64,000 bases of DNA from Microbacterium oryzae (GTDB lineage Bacteria; Actinomycetota; Actinomycetes; Actinomycetales; Microbacteriaceae), in assembly GCF_009735645.1 (NCBI RefSeq), contig NZ_CP032550.1:868001-932000 (forward strand). The letters are read 5' to 3'. The position numbers and the translations under genes are program-made. Below, in pieces: positions 28,358-37,048 of the stretch. The notes beneath the pieces are model-generated. The model was not told the origin of the DNA and did no database searches. It saw only the letters and a list, made by a program, of their open reading frames with translations. Within the stretch, counting starts at the first letter, position 1, and each line of letters begins with the position of its first letter.

Positions 28358-28393
28358 CAGCGGGCCGCCTCCCGAGCGGCAGGCGGCCCGCTG
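28358..28393 (-). terminator. Hairpin downstream of the csbD-like gene
   Basis: 13-bp perfect stem (28358-28370 with 28381-28393, CAGCGGGCCGCCT) and a 10-nt loop, 24 bp past the csbD stop. No T-tract. Confidence 0.65.
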
Positions 28394-28417
28394 AGGCAGC
28401 GGCTGTCGAGCGGAGGC

Positions 28418-28588
28418 CTACTTGAAGGCGTCCTTGATGTTCTCGCCGGCGTTCTTGAGGTCGGCCCTCGTCTGGTCGCCCTTGCCCTCGCGCTCGAGGC
28501 GCTCGTCGTCGGTGGCCCTGCCCGCGGCCTCCTTCGCCTTGCCGGCGAGCTCTTCCGCGGCGTTCCTGATCTTGTCGTCGAGGCCCAT
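28418..28588 (-). CDS. CsbD family protein
   Basis: Small, highly charged stress-associated protein of 56 residues from ATG 28588 (AAAGGA upstream; an in-frame ATG five codons earlier is less likely). The family pattern is clear: DKIRNAAEELAGKAKEAAGRATDDERLEREGKGDQ. CsbD proteins are sigma-B/general-stress induced in Bacillus; the molecular role is unknown. It is monocistronic, with its own terminator. Confidence 0.88.
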   Translation of the reverse strand: MGLDDKIRNAAEELAGKAKEAAGRATDDERLEREGKGDQTRADLKNAGENIKDAFK

Positions 28589-28685
28589 GATGCGTCCTTT
28601 CACGATGCGGTCTGCGGATCAACGAAACTAGGCGCGGACGCGCTTCGAGGCAAGGGGTGGACAGAAGCCGCGGAGCGTCGGCGGC

Positions 28686-29273
28686 CTACGAACGCTCCGC
28701 CGGTGCCGCGGTGATGCGCGCGATCGCCGTGCGCACCTCACGAGGGTCGCGCGCTCCTGAATCGAGAGCGCGGTGGATCGTGAGCCCCTCGATGAGCGCG
28801 TCCAGCAGGCGCGCGGTCTCCGGATCGAAATGGCGCTCGAGGGCCGCGCGACTGCGCCGCATCCACTCCGCGGTGATGGATCGGTAGGCGGGATCGCGAG
28901 CGGCGAGCGTGTAGAGCTCGTGCGAGAGGACGAGCTCGCGGGCGTCGCCGAAGACGTCCTCGAGGATGATCGCCGCGACGGCATCACGGGCCGCAGCGCG
29001 GTGCGGCGCAGACGCCATGCGGCGTTCGAAGCGATCGCTGACCGTGGTCGCGAATCGGGTGAACGCCGCACGCAGGAGATCGTCGATGCCGTCGAAGTAG
29101 TAGGTCATCGCGCCCAGCGGGACGGCCGCCTGCGCCGCGACCTTCCGGTGCGACGTGCCGGCGACGCCGGAGCCGGCGATGACCTCGAGGCAGGCGTCGA
29201 CGATCCGGTCGCGACGACCGGGATCGTTGCGCCGCCCCCGCCGGGAGCCGGCCGCCCTATCGGGGATCGACAT
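28686..29273 (-). CDS. TetR family transcriptional regulator
   Basis: 195 residues. A very basic start (GSRRGRRNDPGRRDRI) leads to a helix-turn-helix of TetR type (GVAGTSHRKVAAQAAVPLGAMTYYFDGIDDLL, ~36-67), then an all-helical ligand domain (VLSHELYTLAARDPAYRSITAEWMRRSR). The ATG at 29273 lies inside the 3' end of the acetyltransferase gene (17-nt overlap), so the two are coupled. It probably represses this pair through the palindromes upstream of the acetyltransferase. Confidence 0.87.
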   Translation of the reverse strand: MSIPDRAAGSRRGRRNDPGRRDRIVDACLEVIAGSGVAGTSHRKVAAQAAVPLGAMTYYFDGIDDLLRAAFTRFATTVSDRFERRMASAPHRAAARDAVAAIILEDVFGDARELVLSHELYTLAARDPAYRSITAEWMRRSRAALERHFDPETARLLDALIEGLTIHRALDSGARDPREVRTAIARITAAPAERS

Positions 29274-29862
29274 CCGAAGGCTCGATACGGCGAACCACCC
29301 GCGCGGGATTCCCGACGGCCACGACGTCGGCGGGGATGTCCTTCGTGACGACTGCGCCCGCGCCGATCACCGAGTTGCTGCCGATCGTCACACCGGGGCA
29401 CACGATCACGCCGCCCCCGAGCCAGACATTGTCTCCGATCGTGATCGGACGAGCAGCTTCGAGCTTGTCGCGTCGGGGCTGGGGGTCGATCGGATGGGTG
29501 GGGGTCAGCAGCTGGACGTTCGGTCCGATCTGGCAGTCGTCGCCGATCGTGATGGTCGCGACGTCCAGCGCCATCAGGTTGTAGTTGATGAACGTGCCGG
29601 CGCCGAGGTGGAGGTTCTCGCCGTAGTCGACGAAGAGCGGGGGGTTGATGTGCGCACCCTCGCCGAGCGTGCCGACCAGGTCCTCGAGGATCTCCCGAGC
29701 TCCGGGCTCCCCTGCCACATCTGCGCGGTGGTAGGCGTCGGCGAGCTGGACCCCGCGGCGATGGAGGCGCTCGTTCTCGGGGTCGTCGGCGATGTACAGG
29801 TCCCCGGCGAGCATCCGCTCGCGGTTGCTGCGCGAGTCTCCGGCGAAGTAGTCGACAGTCAT
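29257..29862 (-). CDS. Sugar/maltose O-acetyltransferase (left-handed beta-helix, LbH MAT-GAT)
   Basis: Hexapeptide-repeat acetyltransferase that moves acetyl from acetyl-CoA to a sugar or related hydroxyl. 201 residues from ATG 29862. The N-terminal maltose-acetyltransferase cap (ERMLAGDLYIADDPENERLHRR, ~15-36) precedes the beta-helix, with catalytic His123 in LLTPTHPIDP and NVWLGGGVIVCPGVTIGSNSVIGAGAVVTKDIP near the end. TAGAGT 7 nt upstream of the ATG and no Shine-Dalgarno suggest leaderless expression under the overlapping palindromes. It is co-transcribed with the TetR gene. Confidence 0.9.
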   Translation of the reverse strand: MTVDYFAGDSRSNRERMLAGDLYIADDPENERLHRRGVQLADAYHRADVAGEPGAREILEDLVGTLGEGAHINPPLFVDYGENLHLGAGTFINYNLMALDVATITIGDDCQIGPNVQLLTPTHPIDPQPRRDKLEAARPITIGDNVWLGGGVIVCPGVTIGSNSVIGAGAVVTKDIPADVVAVGNPARVVRRIEPSDVDPR

Positions 29863-29869
29863 GCGCCCG

Positions 29870-29898
29870 ACTCTACCGTAGAGTGGGTACGAACGTAC
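29870..29898 (-). promoter_or_regulatory. Promoter and paired operators of the acetyltransferase-TetR unit
   Basis: The minus-strand -10 TAGAGT (29870-29875) lies 7 nt before the ATG. Overlapping it is CTCTACCGTAGAG (29871-29883), a 13-bp palindrome. Just upstream, GTACGAACGTAC (29887-29898) forms a second palindrome over the -35 position. Binding by the adjacent TetR protein would block transcription. Confidence 0.5.
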
Positions 29899-29909
29899 AC
29901 TTATTGCCT

Positions 29910-31070
29910 TCAGGACAGCACCCATCCACCCGGCACAGCGCGCACCTCCCCCGCGAGTTCCAGCAGACCCAGCGCGGCTTGGACGTCGCCGACCGCGAGG
30001 CCGCTGCGGCGGGCGATCTCCGGGATGTCCCGCGGCGTGCGAGAGGCGAGCGCGTCGCGCACGCGCACCTCCTCCGCCGACGGCTCCCTCGCACGGTCCC
30101 CCGCGTCGGGGCCCTCGCCGAGAAGCTCCAGCACGTCCGCCGCTGAGGTGATGCACTGCGCGTCGAACTCACGCAGCAGGCGGTGGCACCCGGCGGAGGT
30201 CGCACTCGTCACCGGACCGGGAACGGCGCCCAAGGGCCGACCGAGGGCGGCGGCGTGCCCGGCGGTGTTGAGCGTTCCGCTCCGCGCGCCTGCTTCGACG
30301 ACGACGGTCGCGGCGGTGAGCGCGGCGATCAGCCGGTTGCGCTGCAGGAAGCGCCACTTCGTCGGCGTCGACCCCGGAGCGCTCTCGCTGACGATCGCAC
30401 CGGTGCGCGCGAGCTCGGTGAAGAGCCGGGCGTGACCGGCCGGGTAGACCCGGTCGGCGCCGCCCGCGACCACGGCGACGGTCAGTCCGCCGCTCCCGAG
30501 CGTCGCGCGATGGGCGGCGCCGTCGATGCCGTACGCAGCGCCCGACACGATCCCCACCTCACGCGCCGAGAGCTCCCCTGCCAGCTCCGCCGCGACATGC
30601 TCGCCGTACGGCGTGGCGGCCCGCGCGCCGACGATCGCGACCGACCGCGCCAGCCGAGCGAGCGCCGCTCGGTCGCCGCGCACCCACAGCGCGAGCGGCG
30701 CGTGGGCTCCCAGATCATCCAGCTGCGGCGGCCACGACTCCTCCTCGGGCGTGAACAGGGCGAGCTCCGCCTTCGCGGCATCCTGCAGCGTGCGCGCGAC
30801 GAGGGACGCGTCCAGCCGCGGACGCCACCGCGCGGACGCCGCCGTCAGCGTCTGCGGAGCGAGCTGCAGCGCTGCCAGCTGCGCATCGCGCAACCCGGCC
30901 TCGGCCATCCGGAGCGCGCGAGCCGGACCGAACGCGGCCACGAGCGTGCCCGCGGTGCCGTCCCCCGGCTCGGTGATCGCGGTCCACGCCGCGCGAGCGA
31001 GGCGATCGGAGTCATCGGCGCCGACGCATGCACCGCCCGCGCGCACGGCGGGCTCGTCGAGGAGGCTCAT
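29910..31070 (-). CDS. dprA: DNA-processing protein DprA (DNA protecting protein)
   Basis: Loads RecA on incoming single-stranded DNA. 386 residues from ATG 31070. The Rossmann core is typical: SVAIVGARAATPYG, VSGAAYGIDGAAHRATL, GGADRVYPAGH and WRFLQRNRLIAALTAATVVVEAGARSGTLNTA. A C-terminal winged-helix (DIPEIARRSGLAVGDVQAALGLLELAG) is present. Its ATG overlaps the comM stop as ATGA, in a yraN-comM-dprA unit. No other competence genes are visible here. Confidence 0.94.
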   Translation of the reverse strand: MSLLDEPAVRAGGACVGADDSDRLARAAWTAITEPGDGTAGTLVAAFGPARALRMAEAGLRDAQLAALQLAPQTLTAASARWRPRLDASLVARTLQDAAKAELALFTPEEESWPPQLDDLGAHAPLALWVRGDRAALARLARSVAIVGARAATPYGEHVAAELAGELSAREVGIVSGAAYGIDGAAHRATLGSGGLTVAVVAGGADRVYPAGHARLFTELARTGAIVSESAPGSTPTKWRFLQRNRLIAALTAATVVVEAGARSGTLNTAGHAAALGRPLGAVPGPVTSATSAGCHRLLREFDAQCITSAADVLELLGEGPDAGDRAREPSAEEVRVRDALASRTPRDIPEIARRSGLAVGDVQAALGLLELAGEVRAVPGGWVLS

Positions 31071-32593
31071 GCCACCACTCCCTTCTTGAGGAACAGGGCT
31101 CGGCCGACGTCGGCCGCCGTCGGTCGGTCGTGGCCGGCGAGGTCGGCGACGGTCCACGCCACGCGCAGCACCCGGTCGTAGCCGCGCAGCGTGAGGACGC
31201 CGCGCTGCAGCGCGGCGTCGAGCGAGCGCACGGCGCCGGGGTCGACGGCGCGCGGACCGCGGCGCAGCCAGGCGCCGGGGACGTCCACATTGACCTGCCA
31301 CGGCGTGCCCGCCAGCCGCCGACGTGAGCGCGCCCGCGCGTCCGTCACCCGACTCCGCGCGGCGGCGGACGTGGTGCCGTCCGCGCTGCGCGTCTGCGCG
31401 ATGCTGGCGATCCGCTCGACCTTGAGATCGATGTCGATGCGATCGAGCAGCGGTCCGGACAGCCGCTGCGCGTATCGCCGGATCAGGTGCGGTGAGCAGG
31501 TGCAGTCCCCGCCCCGCACCCCGTACTCCCCGCACGGGCAGGGGTTCTTCGCGAGGACGAGCTGGAACCGCGCCGGGAACCGCGCGGTGAACCCCGCGCG
31601 GTGGATGTCGATGCTCCCCTGCTCCAGCGGCTGGCGCAGCGCGTCGAGCGTCGAGGCGGCGGCCTCCGTGGCCTCGTCGATGAAGAGCACACCGCGGCTG
31701 GCCCGGGCGATGGCGCCGGGGCGCGCGACCCGCGACCCGCCGCCGATGAGCGCGGCGGTCGATGCCGAGTGGTGCGGCGCCTCGAAGGGCGGCCGCCGAT
31801 CGAGCCGTGTGACCTGCTCGCCCGCGAGCGACCGCACCGACGCGACCTCGAGAGCGGCCTCGTCGTCGAGCGGCGGGAGGATCCCCGGCAGTCGACGGGC
31901 GAGCATGGTCTTGCCCGCACCGGACGGCCCCGACATCAGGAGGTGGTGCCCGCCGGCCGCGGCCACGATGAGCGCCTCCACGGCGTCCTGCTGTCCGACG
32001 ACGTCGGCGAGATCCAGCTCCTCCGCGTCGGCGGGCGCCGCTGTCGCCCCGGGAACCGGCGGCACGTCGGGGACCTCCACCTCGGCACCGTGCCACGCGG
32101 CGACCTGCGCGAGCGACACCGCCGCCCACACCTCGGCGCCCACGACGAGCTCGGCCTCCTCGCGGTTGCCCCACGGCACGATCACGCGCGGACGACCGGC
32201 GGCGACCGCGGCGCGCACGGCGGGCAGCACGCCGGCCACCGGCCGGAGGCGCCCGTCGAGCCCGAGTTCGCCGAGGTGCACGACCGCCGCGGCGCTGGGT
32301 CGCCGCACCCGATCGTCGGTGGCGAGAGCGGCGACGGCGATCGCGAGGTCGAAGCCGGTTCCCTGCTTGGGCAGTCCCGCCGGCGACAGGTTCACCGTGA
32401 GCCGCCGATACGGCAGCGGCAGTCCGCTGTTCTCGCACGCGTTGCCGACCCGCCGCGCCGCCTCGCCCAGCGCCCGGTCGGCGAGGCCGATGATGCGGAT
32501 GTCGGGCTGGTGCGCGGTGACGTCGGCCTCCACCTCCACCACCTCGCCGCGCAGGCCGGTGAGCGCGACCGCCCACGTGCGCGCGACGCTCAC
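31067..32593 (-). CDS. comM: YifB/ComM family Mg-chelatase-like AAA+ ATPase
   Basis: Hexameric helicase-like ATPase that in other bacteria promotes branch migration during natural transformation. 508 residues from GTG 32593. An N-terminal Lon-protease-like (S16) domain (GFDLAIAVAALA, ~80-91) precedes Walker A GPSGAGKT (222-229). Walker B GVLFIDEA, a four-cysteine loop (NPCPCGEYG...DCTCSP) and a C-terminal Mg-chelatase domain follow. The GTG overlaps the yraN stop (GTGA) and the stop overlaps dprA. Confidence 0.93.
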   Translation of the reverse strand: MSVARTWAVALTGLRGEVVEVEADVTAHQPDIRIIGLADRALGEAARRVGNACENSGLPLPYRRLTVNLSPAGLPKQGTGFDLAIAVAALATDDRVRRPSAAAVVHLGELGLDGRLRPVAGVLPAVRAAVAAGRPRVIVPWGNREEAELVVGAEVWAAVSLAQVAAWHGAEVEVPDVPPVPGATAAPADAEELDLADVVGQQDAVEALIVAAAGGHHLLMSGPSGAGKTMLARRLPGILPPLDDEAALEVASVRSLAGEQVTRLDRRPPFEAPHHSASTAALIGGGSRVARPGAIARASRGVLFIDEATEAAASTLDALRQPLEQGSIDIHRAGFTARFPARFQLVLAKNPCPCGEYGVRGGDCTCSPHLIRRYAQRLSGPLLDRIDIDLKVERIASIAQTRSADGTTSAAARSRVTDARARSRRRLAGTPWQVNVDVPGAWLRRGPRAVDPGAVRSLDAALQRGVLTLRGYDRVLRVAWTVADLAGHDRPTAADVGRALFLKKGVVA

Positions 32594-32952
32594 CGCAGGT
32601 CCTCGAGGTGCTCCAGCACGCCACCGCGCGGATCGGGGCCGACGATGCCCACGGCGTCGACGTGCAGGCTGCGCCGGTCCAGCACCCCGGGATGCGCCTG
32701 CGCCCACGCCACTGCGAGCCGCCACAGCCGCCTGAGCTTGCGCCCGTCGACGGCCTCGAACGGATGGCCGTAGCCGGTTCCCGAGCGCGTCTTCACCTCG
32801 ACGACGGCGAGGCGCTCCCCTCGGCAGGCGACGATGTCGATCTCGCCGGCAGCGCAGCGCCAGTTGCGGTCGAGGATCTCGTATCCCTCGGACACGAGGT
32901 ATCGCGCCGCCCGCTCCTCACCCGCTCGCCCCAGGTCGTCTTTGCGTGCCAT
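32590..32952 (-). CDS. UPF0102 family protein YraN (endonuclease-like)
   Basis: 120 residues. PD-(D/E)XK-like fold: GEERAARYLVSEGYEILDRNWR (~11-32), GEIDIVA with Asp39 and VVEVKTRSG with Glu52 and Lys54. The nuclease core is intact, though the physiological role is not settled. It is the first gene of the yraN-comM-dprA unit, a conserved association that suggests a role in DNA uptake or recombination. Confidence 0.9.
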   Translation of the reverse strand: MARKDDLGRAGEERAARYLVSEGYEILDRNWRCAAGEIDIVACRGERLAVVEVKTRSGTGYGHPFEAVDGRKLRRLWRLAVAWAQAHPGVLDRRSLHVDAVGIVGPDPRGGVLEHLEDLR

Positions 32953-33037
32953 GACGGCAGACTGCCCGGCCGCTCGGCCCCGAGGGGGACGCTCACGCGG
33001 ACGGTGGAGAAGATGCCGCGTGTCGGCGGCCTGTGCA

Positions 33038-33061
33038 GACGGCGTCGCGCACGACGCCGTC
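33038..33061 (-). terminator. Hairpin downstream of the DUF2469 gene
   Basis: 10-bp perfect stem GACGGCGTCG with its complement and a CGCA loop, ending 8 bp before the DUF2469 stop boundary at 33070. No T-tract. Confidence 0.6.
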
Positions 33062-33069
33062 GCGGAAGA

Positions 33070-33396
33070 CTACTGGCCGTCGATGGAGAGCTCGTCGGGC
33101 AGCTCGAAGTCGCGCCGCGAGAGCTCCTCGATGTTGACGTCCTTGAATGTCAGCACGCGCACGGACTTCACGAACCGGTCCGAGCGGTAGATGTCCCAGA
33201 CCCAGACGTCCTTCATCGTGAGCTCGAAGTAGAAGTCGGTCTCCGTGTCGTGACGCACGACGTCGACCTCGTTCGCCAGGTAGAAGCGCCGCTCGGTCTC
33301 GATCACGAACTGGAACTGGGAGACCACGTCCCGGTACTCGCGGAACAGCGCCAGCTCGAGTTCGCGGTCGTAATCCTCGAAGACATCGTCATCCAT
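33070..33396 (-). CDS. DUF2469 family protein
   Basis: Actinobacteria-restricted protein of unknown function, 108 residues from ATG 33396 (an ATG two codons upstream is possible). It is acidic at the start (MDDDVFEDYDRELELALFREYRDVV) and rich in aromatics (FYFELTMKDVWVWDIYRSDRFVK), both typical of the family. It lies between rnhB and yraN, its usual place in actinobacteria. TAGGAT (33406-33411, minus strand) 9 nt before this ATG may be the -10, which favours the shorter start. Confidence 0.9.
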   Translation of the reverse strand: MDDDVFEDYDRELELALFREYRDVVSQFQFVIETERRFYLANEVDVVRHDTETDFYFELTMKDVWVWDIYRSDRFVKSVRVLTFKDVNIEELSRRDFELPDELSIDGQ

Positions 33397-33405
33397 GGTC
33401 ATCCC

Positions 33406-33411
33406 ATCCTA
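33406..33411 (-). promoter_or_regulatory. Putative -10 hexamer for the DUF2469 gene
   Basis: TAGGAT on the minus strand, 9 nt upstream of ATG 33396 and 3 nt upstream of ATG 33402. Only the former leaves room for a transcription start. Confidence 0.4.
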
Positions 33412-33447
33412 GGCGCTCGCCGCGACGCCCCGCGTCGGCCGCGGCGC

Positions 33448-34107
33448 TCAGAAGAGGGCGGGCGCGTCGGCGATCGCCCAGGAGTGACGGTGGTGCGCGC
33501 TCAGGCCGTGGTCCCGGATGGCCGAACGGTGCGTCGCGCTCGCGTAGCCCTTGTTGCTCGCCCACTCATAGGCGGGCGCGTCGTCGTGCAGCCGCACCAT
33601 GAGGTCGTCACGGGCGACCTTCGCGAGCACGGACGCCGCGGCCAGCGACGCGCAGTCCCGATCGCCCTTGACGACCGTGCGCACGTCGAGTCCGCCGCCG
33701 CGCACGGGGCTGATGTAGTCGTGGTTGCCGTCGAGCAGCACCACGCCGGTCGCGGGTGCGTAGCCCTGCTCCTCGAGGGCGGCCAGCGCGCGCACCGCCG
33801 CGAGCCCGAGGGCGCGGATGATGCCGGCCTCGTCGACCTCGGCGGCGGTGGCCCAGCCGAGCGCGCTCGCGCGCACCCAGCCCGCGGCTCGCTGAGCGAC
33901 GTCGGCGCGGCGTCCCGCGGGCACGAGCTTCGAATCGCGCAGGCCGTCGGGCACGGGCGACGCGATGGCCTCGGCGTCGACGACGGAGGCGCCGATGGTG
34001 ACCGGGCCCGCCAGCGCACCGCGGCCGACCTCATCGAGTCCGAAGACGAGAGGGCGCTCCGCCAGCAGCGCGCGCTCCTGGTCGAGAGTGGGGGCGACGA
34101 CGGTCAT
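33448..34107 (-). CDS. rnhB: Ribonuclease HII
   Basis: Removes RNA from DNA-RNA hybrids and single ribonucleotides from DNA. 219 residues from ATG 34107. The metal site is intact: FGLDEVGRGALAGP with Asp25 and Glu26, LLDGNHDY with a further Asp near 118, and KGDRDCASLAAASVLAKVARD. The ATG overlaps the lepB stop as ATGA. It is part of the usual rplS-lepB-rnhB order. Confidence 0.95.
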   Translation of the reverse strand: MTVVAPTLDQERALLAERPLVFGLDEVGRGALAGPVTIGASVVDAEAIASPVPDGLRDSKLVPAGRRADVAQRAAGWVRASALGWATAAEVDEAGIIRALGLAAVRALAALEEQGYAPATGVVLLDGNHDYISPVRGGGLDVRTVVKGDRDCASLAAASVLAKVARDDLMVRLHDDAPAYEWASNKGYASATHRSAIRDHGLSAHHRHSWAIADAPALF

Positions 34108-34871
34108 CCGGCCGCGCTCGCCTTCTGCTCCTCGCGCTCCTCCTCGTGCTCGGGGATGCCGCGGAACACCTCGTGATGGCCGTCGATGAGCCCGAAGCGC
34201 TCGAGGGGCCAGGTGGTGAGGAACACGCGGCCGACGACGTTCTCCAGCGGCACGAAGCCCCCGCCGGGCTGATCCATGTTGAAGCGGGCGTCGCGGGAGT
34301 TGTCGCGGTTGTCGCCGAGCACCCAGAGCGCGCCGTCGGGCACCTGCACGTCGAACGGCTCGTTCGATGCGGCCGTGTCGCCCACGGGGAGCTTCAGGTA
34401 GTCCAGCTCGTCCACGGGGACGCCGTTGACGGAGATCTGGCCGAGCGCGTTGCAGCACTCCACGTGGTCGCCGGGGATGCCGATGATGCGCTTGACGAGA
34501 TGGTCGTCGGAGTCGCCGGCGGAGAGGCCCACGGCCGTCAGGAGGTGATCGACCGCCTCGACGATCGGCGCGCGCGGCGCGGGAGCGGGCTGCCCTTCGA
34601 GCCATCCGCCCGGGTCCTCGAAGACGACGATGTCGCCGCGCTCGTACCCGGTCCACGCCGGCGTGAGCTCGTCGACGAGGATGCGGTCGTCGACCTGCAG
34701 CGTGTTCTCCATCGAACCGGAGGGGATGAAGAACGATCGGACGACGAACGTCTTGATGAGGAACGACACCACGAGCGCGATGACCACGATGAGGGCGATG
34801 TCGCGCAGAAAGGTGAGGAATCCGCGTCCGCGTCGCGTAGGCCGCGCCGCGGTCGTGATGTCGGTGGTCAT
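34104..34871 (-). CDS. lepB: Signal peptidase I
   Basis: Membrane serine protease that removes signal peptides from Sec-exported proteins. 255 residues. One N-terminal helix (~24-43) is followed by box B FFIPSGSMENTL with Ser53, GDIVVFEDPGGW, box D VKRIIGIPGDHVE with Lys127, and box E LGDNRDNSRDARF. GCGAAGGA precedes the ATG. It lies after rplS and is coupled to rnhB. Confidence 0.95.
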   Translation of the reverse strand: MTTDITTAARPTRRGRGFLTFLRDIALIVVIALVVSFLIKTFVVRSFFIPSGSMENTLQVDDRILVDELTPAWTGYERGDIVVFEDPGGWLEGQPAPAPRAPIVEAVDHLLTAVGLSAGDSDDHLVKRIIGIPGDHVECCNALGQISVNGVPVDELDYLKLPVGDTAASNEPFDVQVPDGALWVLGDNRDNSRDARFNMDQPGGGFVPLENVVGRVFLTTWPLERFGLIDGHHEVFRGIPEHEEEREEQKASAAG

Positions 34872-34931
34872 GGGGTCCTTCGCATCCGCGCCGCCGGGTT
34901 GCGGGGGCGTCGATCCAGGTTCTCACACGAA

Positions 34932-34969
34932 CGCAGACACCCCGTGCCGAGAGGCACGGGGTGTCTGCG
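34932..34969 (-). terminator. Strong hairpin terminator downstream of rplS
   Basis: 17-bp perfect stem (34932-34948 with 34953-34969), GAGA tetraloop, 9 bp past the rplS stop. It separates rplS from lepB, so lepB-rnhB probably depends on read-through or on its own promoter. Confidence 0.85.
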
Positions 34970-34978
34970 CGAAGAGGA

Positions 34979-35329
34979 TCAGCGGCTCTCGCGCTTCTCC
35001 TTGATCTTCGCCTTCTTGCCGCGCAGCTCGCGCAGGTAGTACAGCTTCGCGCGACGGACGTCACCACGGGTGACGACCTCGATGCGGTCGAGGACGGGCG
35101 AGTGCACGGGGAACGTGCGCTCCACGCCGACCTGGAAGCTGATCTTGCGGACCGTGAAGGTCTCGCGCACACCGGATCCCTGACGGCGGATGACGACGCC
35201 CTGGAACACCTGAACACGCGAGCGGTTGCCCTCGACGATGTTCACGTGCACCTTGACGGTGTCACCGGGGCCGAACGCGGGGACGTCCGAGCGGAGCGAG
35301 GCCGCGTCGACGGCGTCGAGAATGTGCAT
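34979..35329 (-). CDS. rplS: 50S ribosomal protein L19
   Basis: Large-subunit protein at the subunit interface. 116 residues, normal length. Typical motifs are [58 protein letters not shown] and the end [32 protein letters not shown] precedes ATG 35329. A 228-bp gap to the divergent map gene probably holds both promoters. Confidence 0.97.
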   Translation of the reverse strand: MHILDAVDAASLRSDVPAFGPGDTVKVHVNIVEGNRSRVQVFQGVVIRRQGSGVRETFTVRKISFQVGVERTFPVHSPVLDRIEVVTRGDVRRAKLYYLRELRGKKAKIKEKRESR

Positions 35330-35557
35330 GACGGTTCTCTTCCTGCGGCCGCCTCAGGTCGACCGCCTTCGAAAATGGGGTATCGCGTGTGCGGTGGGAT
35401 CCGGTTGCGGACCCTCGGCTCCCCTGTGGCAGAGCGCGAAACACGCGCGCCGACAGGCGCGGGCGTCACAGCACGACTCTCCATTGTCGCACACCGGCAT
35501 CGGCCATCCGTCACGCTCGCGCGGGAGAGAATGGAGGTCCGACTGGAAGGACACCCC

Positions 35558-36334
35558 ATGATCGAACTGCGCACCCCGGCCGAGATCGAGCAGATGCGCC
35601 CGGCCGGCCGGTTCGTCGCCGAGACCCTCGCCACCCTGAAGGACGAGACGCGCGTGGGCACGAACCTGCTGGCGATCGACCGTCGCGCGCACGAGCTCAT
35701 CCGCCGCGCGGGCGCCGAGTCGTGCTACATCGACTACCACCCCTCGTTCGGCGCCAGCCCGTTCGGCAAGGTGATCTGCACCTCCATCAACGACGCGGTG
35801 CTCCACGGTCTCCCCCACGACTACGCGCTGCGCGACGGCGACCTCGTCACGCTCGACTTCGCCGTCTCCGTCGACGGCTGGGTGGCGGACTCCGCGGTCT
35901 CCTTCGTCGTCGGCACGCCGCGCGACGAGGACCTGAAGCTCATCGACACCACCGAGCGGGCCCTGGACGCGGCGATCGCCGCCGCCACCGTGGGCAACCG
36001 CATCGGCGACATCTCGGCCGCCATCGCCGCCGTCGCGCATGGCGAGGGCCTGTCGATCAACACCGACTTCGGCGGACACGGCGTGGGCCGCATCATGCAC
36101 GGCGACCCGCACGTGCCGAACGACGGCCGCCCGGGCCGCGGCTTCCCGCTGAAGCCGGGCCTCGTCATCGCGATCGAGCCGTGGTTCCTGCAGACGACCG
36201 ACGAGCTGGTGACCGATCCGGATGGCTGGACGCTGCGCAGCGTCGACGGCTCGCGTGGCGCGCACAGCGAGCACACGATCGCCATCACTGAGGACGGCCC
36301 CGTCGTCTTCACCGACCGGTCGCACCTGTCCTGA
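35558..36334 (+). CDS. map: Methionine aminopeptidase, type I
   Basis: Removes the initiator Met from nascent proteins. 258 residues from ATG 35558, chosen for GGAAGGA ~7 nt upstream; an earlier ATG in the same frame is less well placed. The metal ligands are all visible: LVTLDFAVSVDGWVADSAVSF (two Asp), FGGHGVGRIMH (His), IAIEPW (Glu) and AHSEHTIAI (Glu). It is divergent from rplS, and cbiX follows after 11 bp. Confidence 0.95.
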   Translation: MIELRTPAEIEQMRPAGRFVAETLATLKDETRVGTNLLAIDRRAHELIRRAGAESCYIDYHPSFGASPFGKVICTSINDAVLHGLPHDYALRDGDLVTLDFAVSVDGWVADSAVSFVVGTPRDEDLKLIDTTERALDAAIAAATVGNRIGDISAAIAAVAHGEGLSINTDFGGHGVGRIMHGDPHVPNDGRPGRGFPLKPGLVIAIEPWFLQTTDELVTDPDGWTLRSVDGSRGAHSEHTIAITEDGPVVFTDRSHLS

Positions 36335-36345
36335 GGGCCGCTCCG

Positions 36346-37041
36346 ATGACGACCCTCATCGCCTGCTCGCACGGGACCCGCTTCGAGGAGGGGCGCACGG
36401 TCATCCGCGCGCTCGTCGAGGAGGTGCGCGCGCTTCTTCCGAGCGTCCGCGTCGAGCAGGCGTTCGTCGACGTCGAGCAGCCCGAGGTCGCCGATGTCGT
36501 CGCGCGTGCGGCGGCAGACGGGCCGGCGGTCGTCGTCCCGCTGCTGCTGTCGACCGGGTTCCACACCGAGGTGGATGTCGCGCGGGCCGTGCGTCCGTTC
36601 GCTCACGTCGTGCAGGCACCGCCTCTCGGCCCGCACGATCTGCTCGCCGAGGTGCTCGCCGCGCGCCTGGCCGAGGCCGACGCGGGGTCTCGCGAGGGCG
36701 ATCACGTCGTGCTCGCCGCCGCCGGATCGAGCAAGCCGGAGGCGGCGGTCGACGTCGAGGAGGTCGCCGTGCGGCTGCGGCGCCTGGTGTCCGTGCCGGT
36801 GTCGGTCGGGTACGCGGCCGGCGCCCACCCGCGCATCCCCGACGCCATCGCGGCCGCTCGCGCCGCGGGCGCGCAACGCGTGGTCGCCGCGAGCTACGTC
36901 CTCGCGCCGGGGTTCTTCGCCGATGTCGTCCGCGATGCGGGGGCGGATGTCGTCACCGCGCCGCTCGGCGCCGATCGGCGCGTCGCCGAGATCGTCGCGG
37001 AGCGCTATCGCGCGGGCGCCGCGCGGCTCGCGGGCGCCTGA
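36346..37041 (+). CDS. Sirohydrochlorin chelatase (CbiX/SirB-like)
   Basis: Inserts a metal (Co or Fe) into sirohydrochlorin, for cobalamin or siroheme. 231 residues, with two CbiX-like halves as in fused bacterial forms. The N-terminal half has IACSHGTR with His9 and PLLLSTGFHTEVD (~64-76); the C-terminal half has LAAAGSSKPEA and SYVLAPGFFADVV, where the second active-site His seems lost. It follows map by 11 bp. No other tetrapyrrole or sulfite genes are here, so Fe versus Co cannot be decided. Confidence 0.85.
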   Translation: MTTLIACSHGTRFEEGRTVIRALVEEVRALLPSVRVEQAFVDVEQPEVADVVARAAADGPAVVVPLLLSTGFHTEVDVARAVRPFAHVVQAPPLGPHDLLAEVLAARLAEADAGSREGDHVVLAAAGSSKPEAAVDVEEVAVRLRRLVSVPVSVGYAAGAHPRIPDAIAAARAAGAQRVVAASYVLAPGFFADVVRDAGADVVTAPLGADRRVAEIVAERYRAGAARLAGA

Positions 37042-37048
37042 CGCGACC

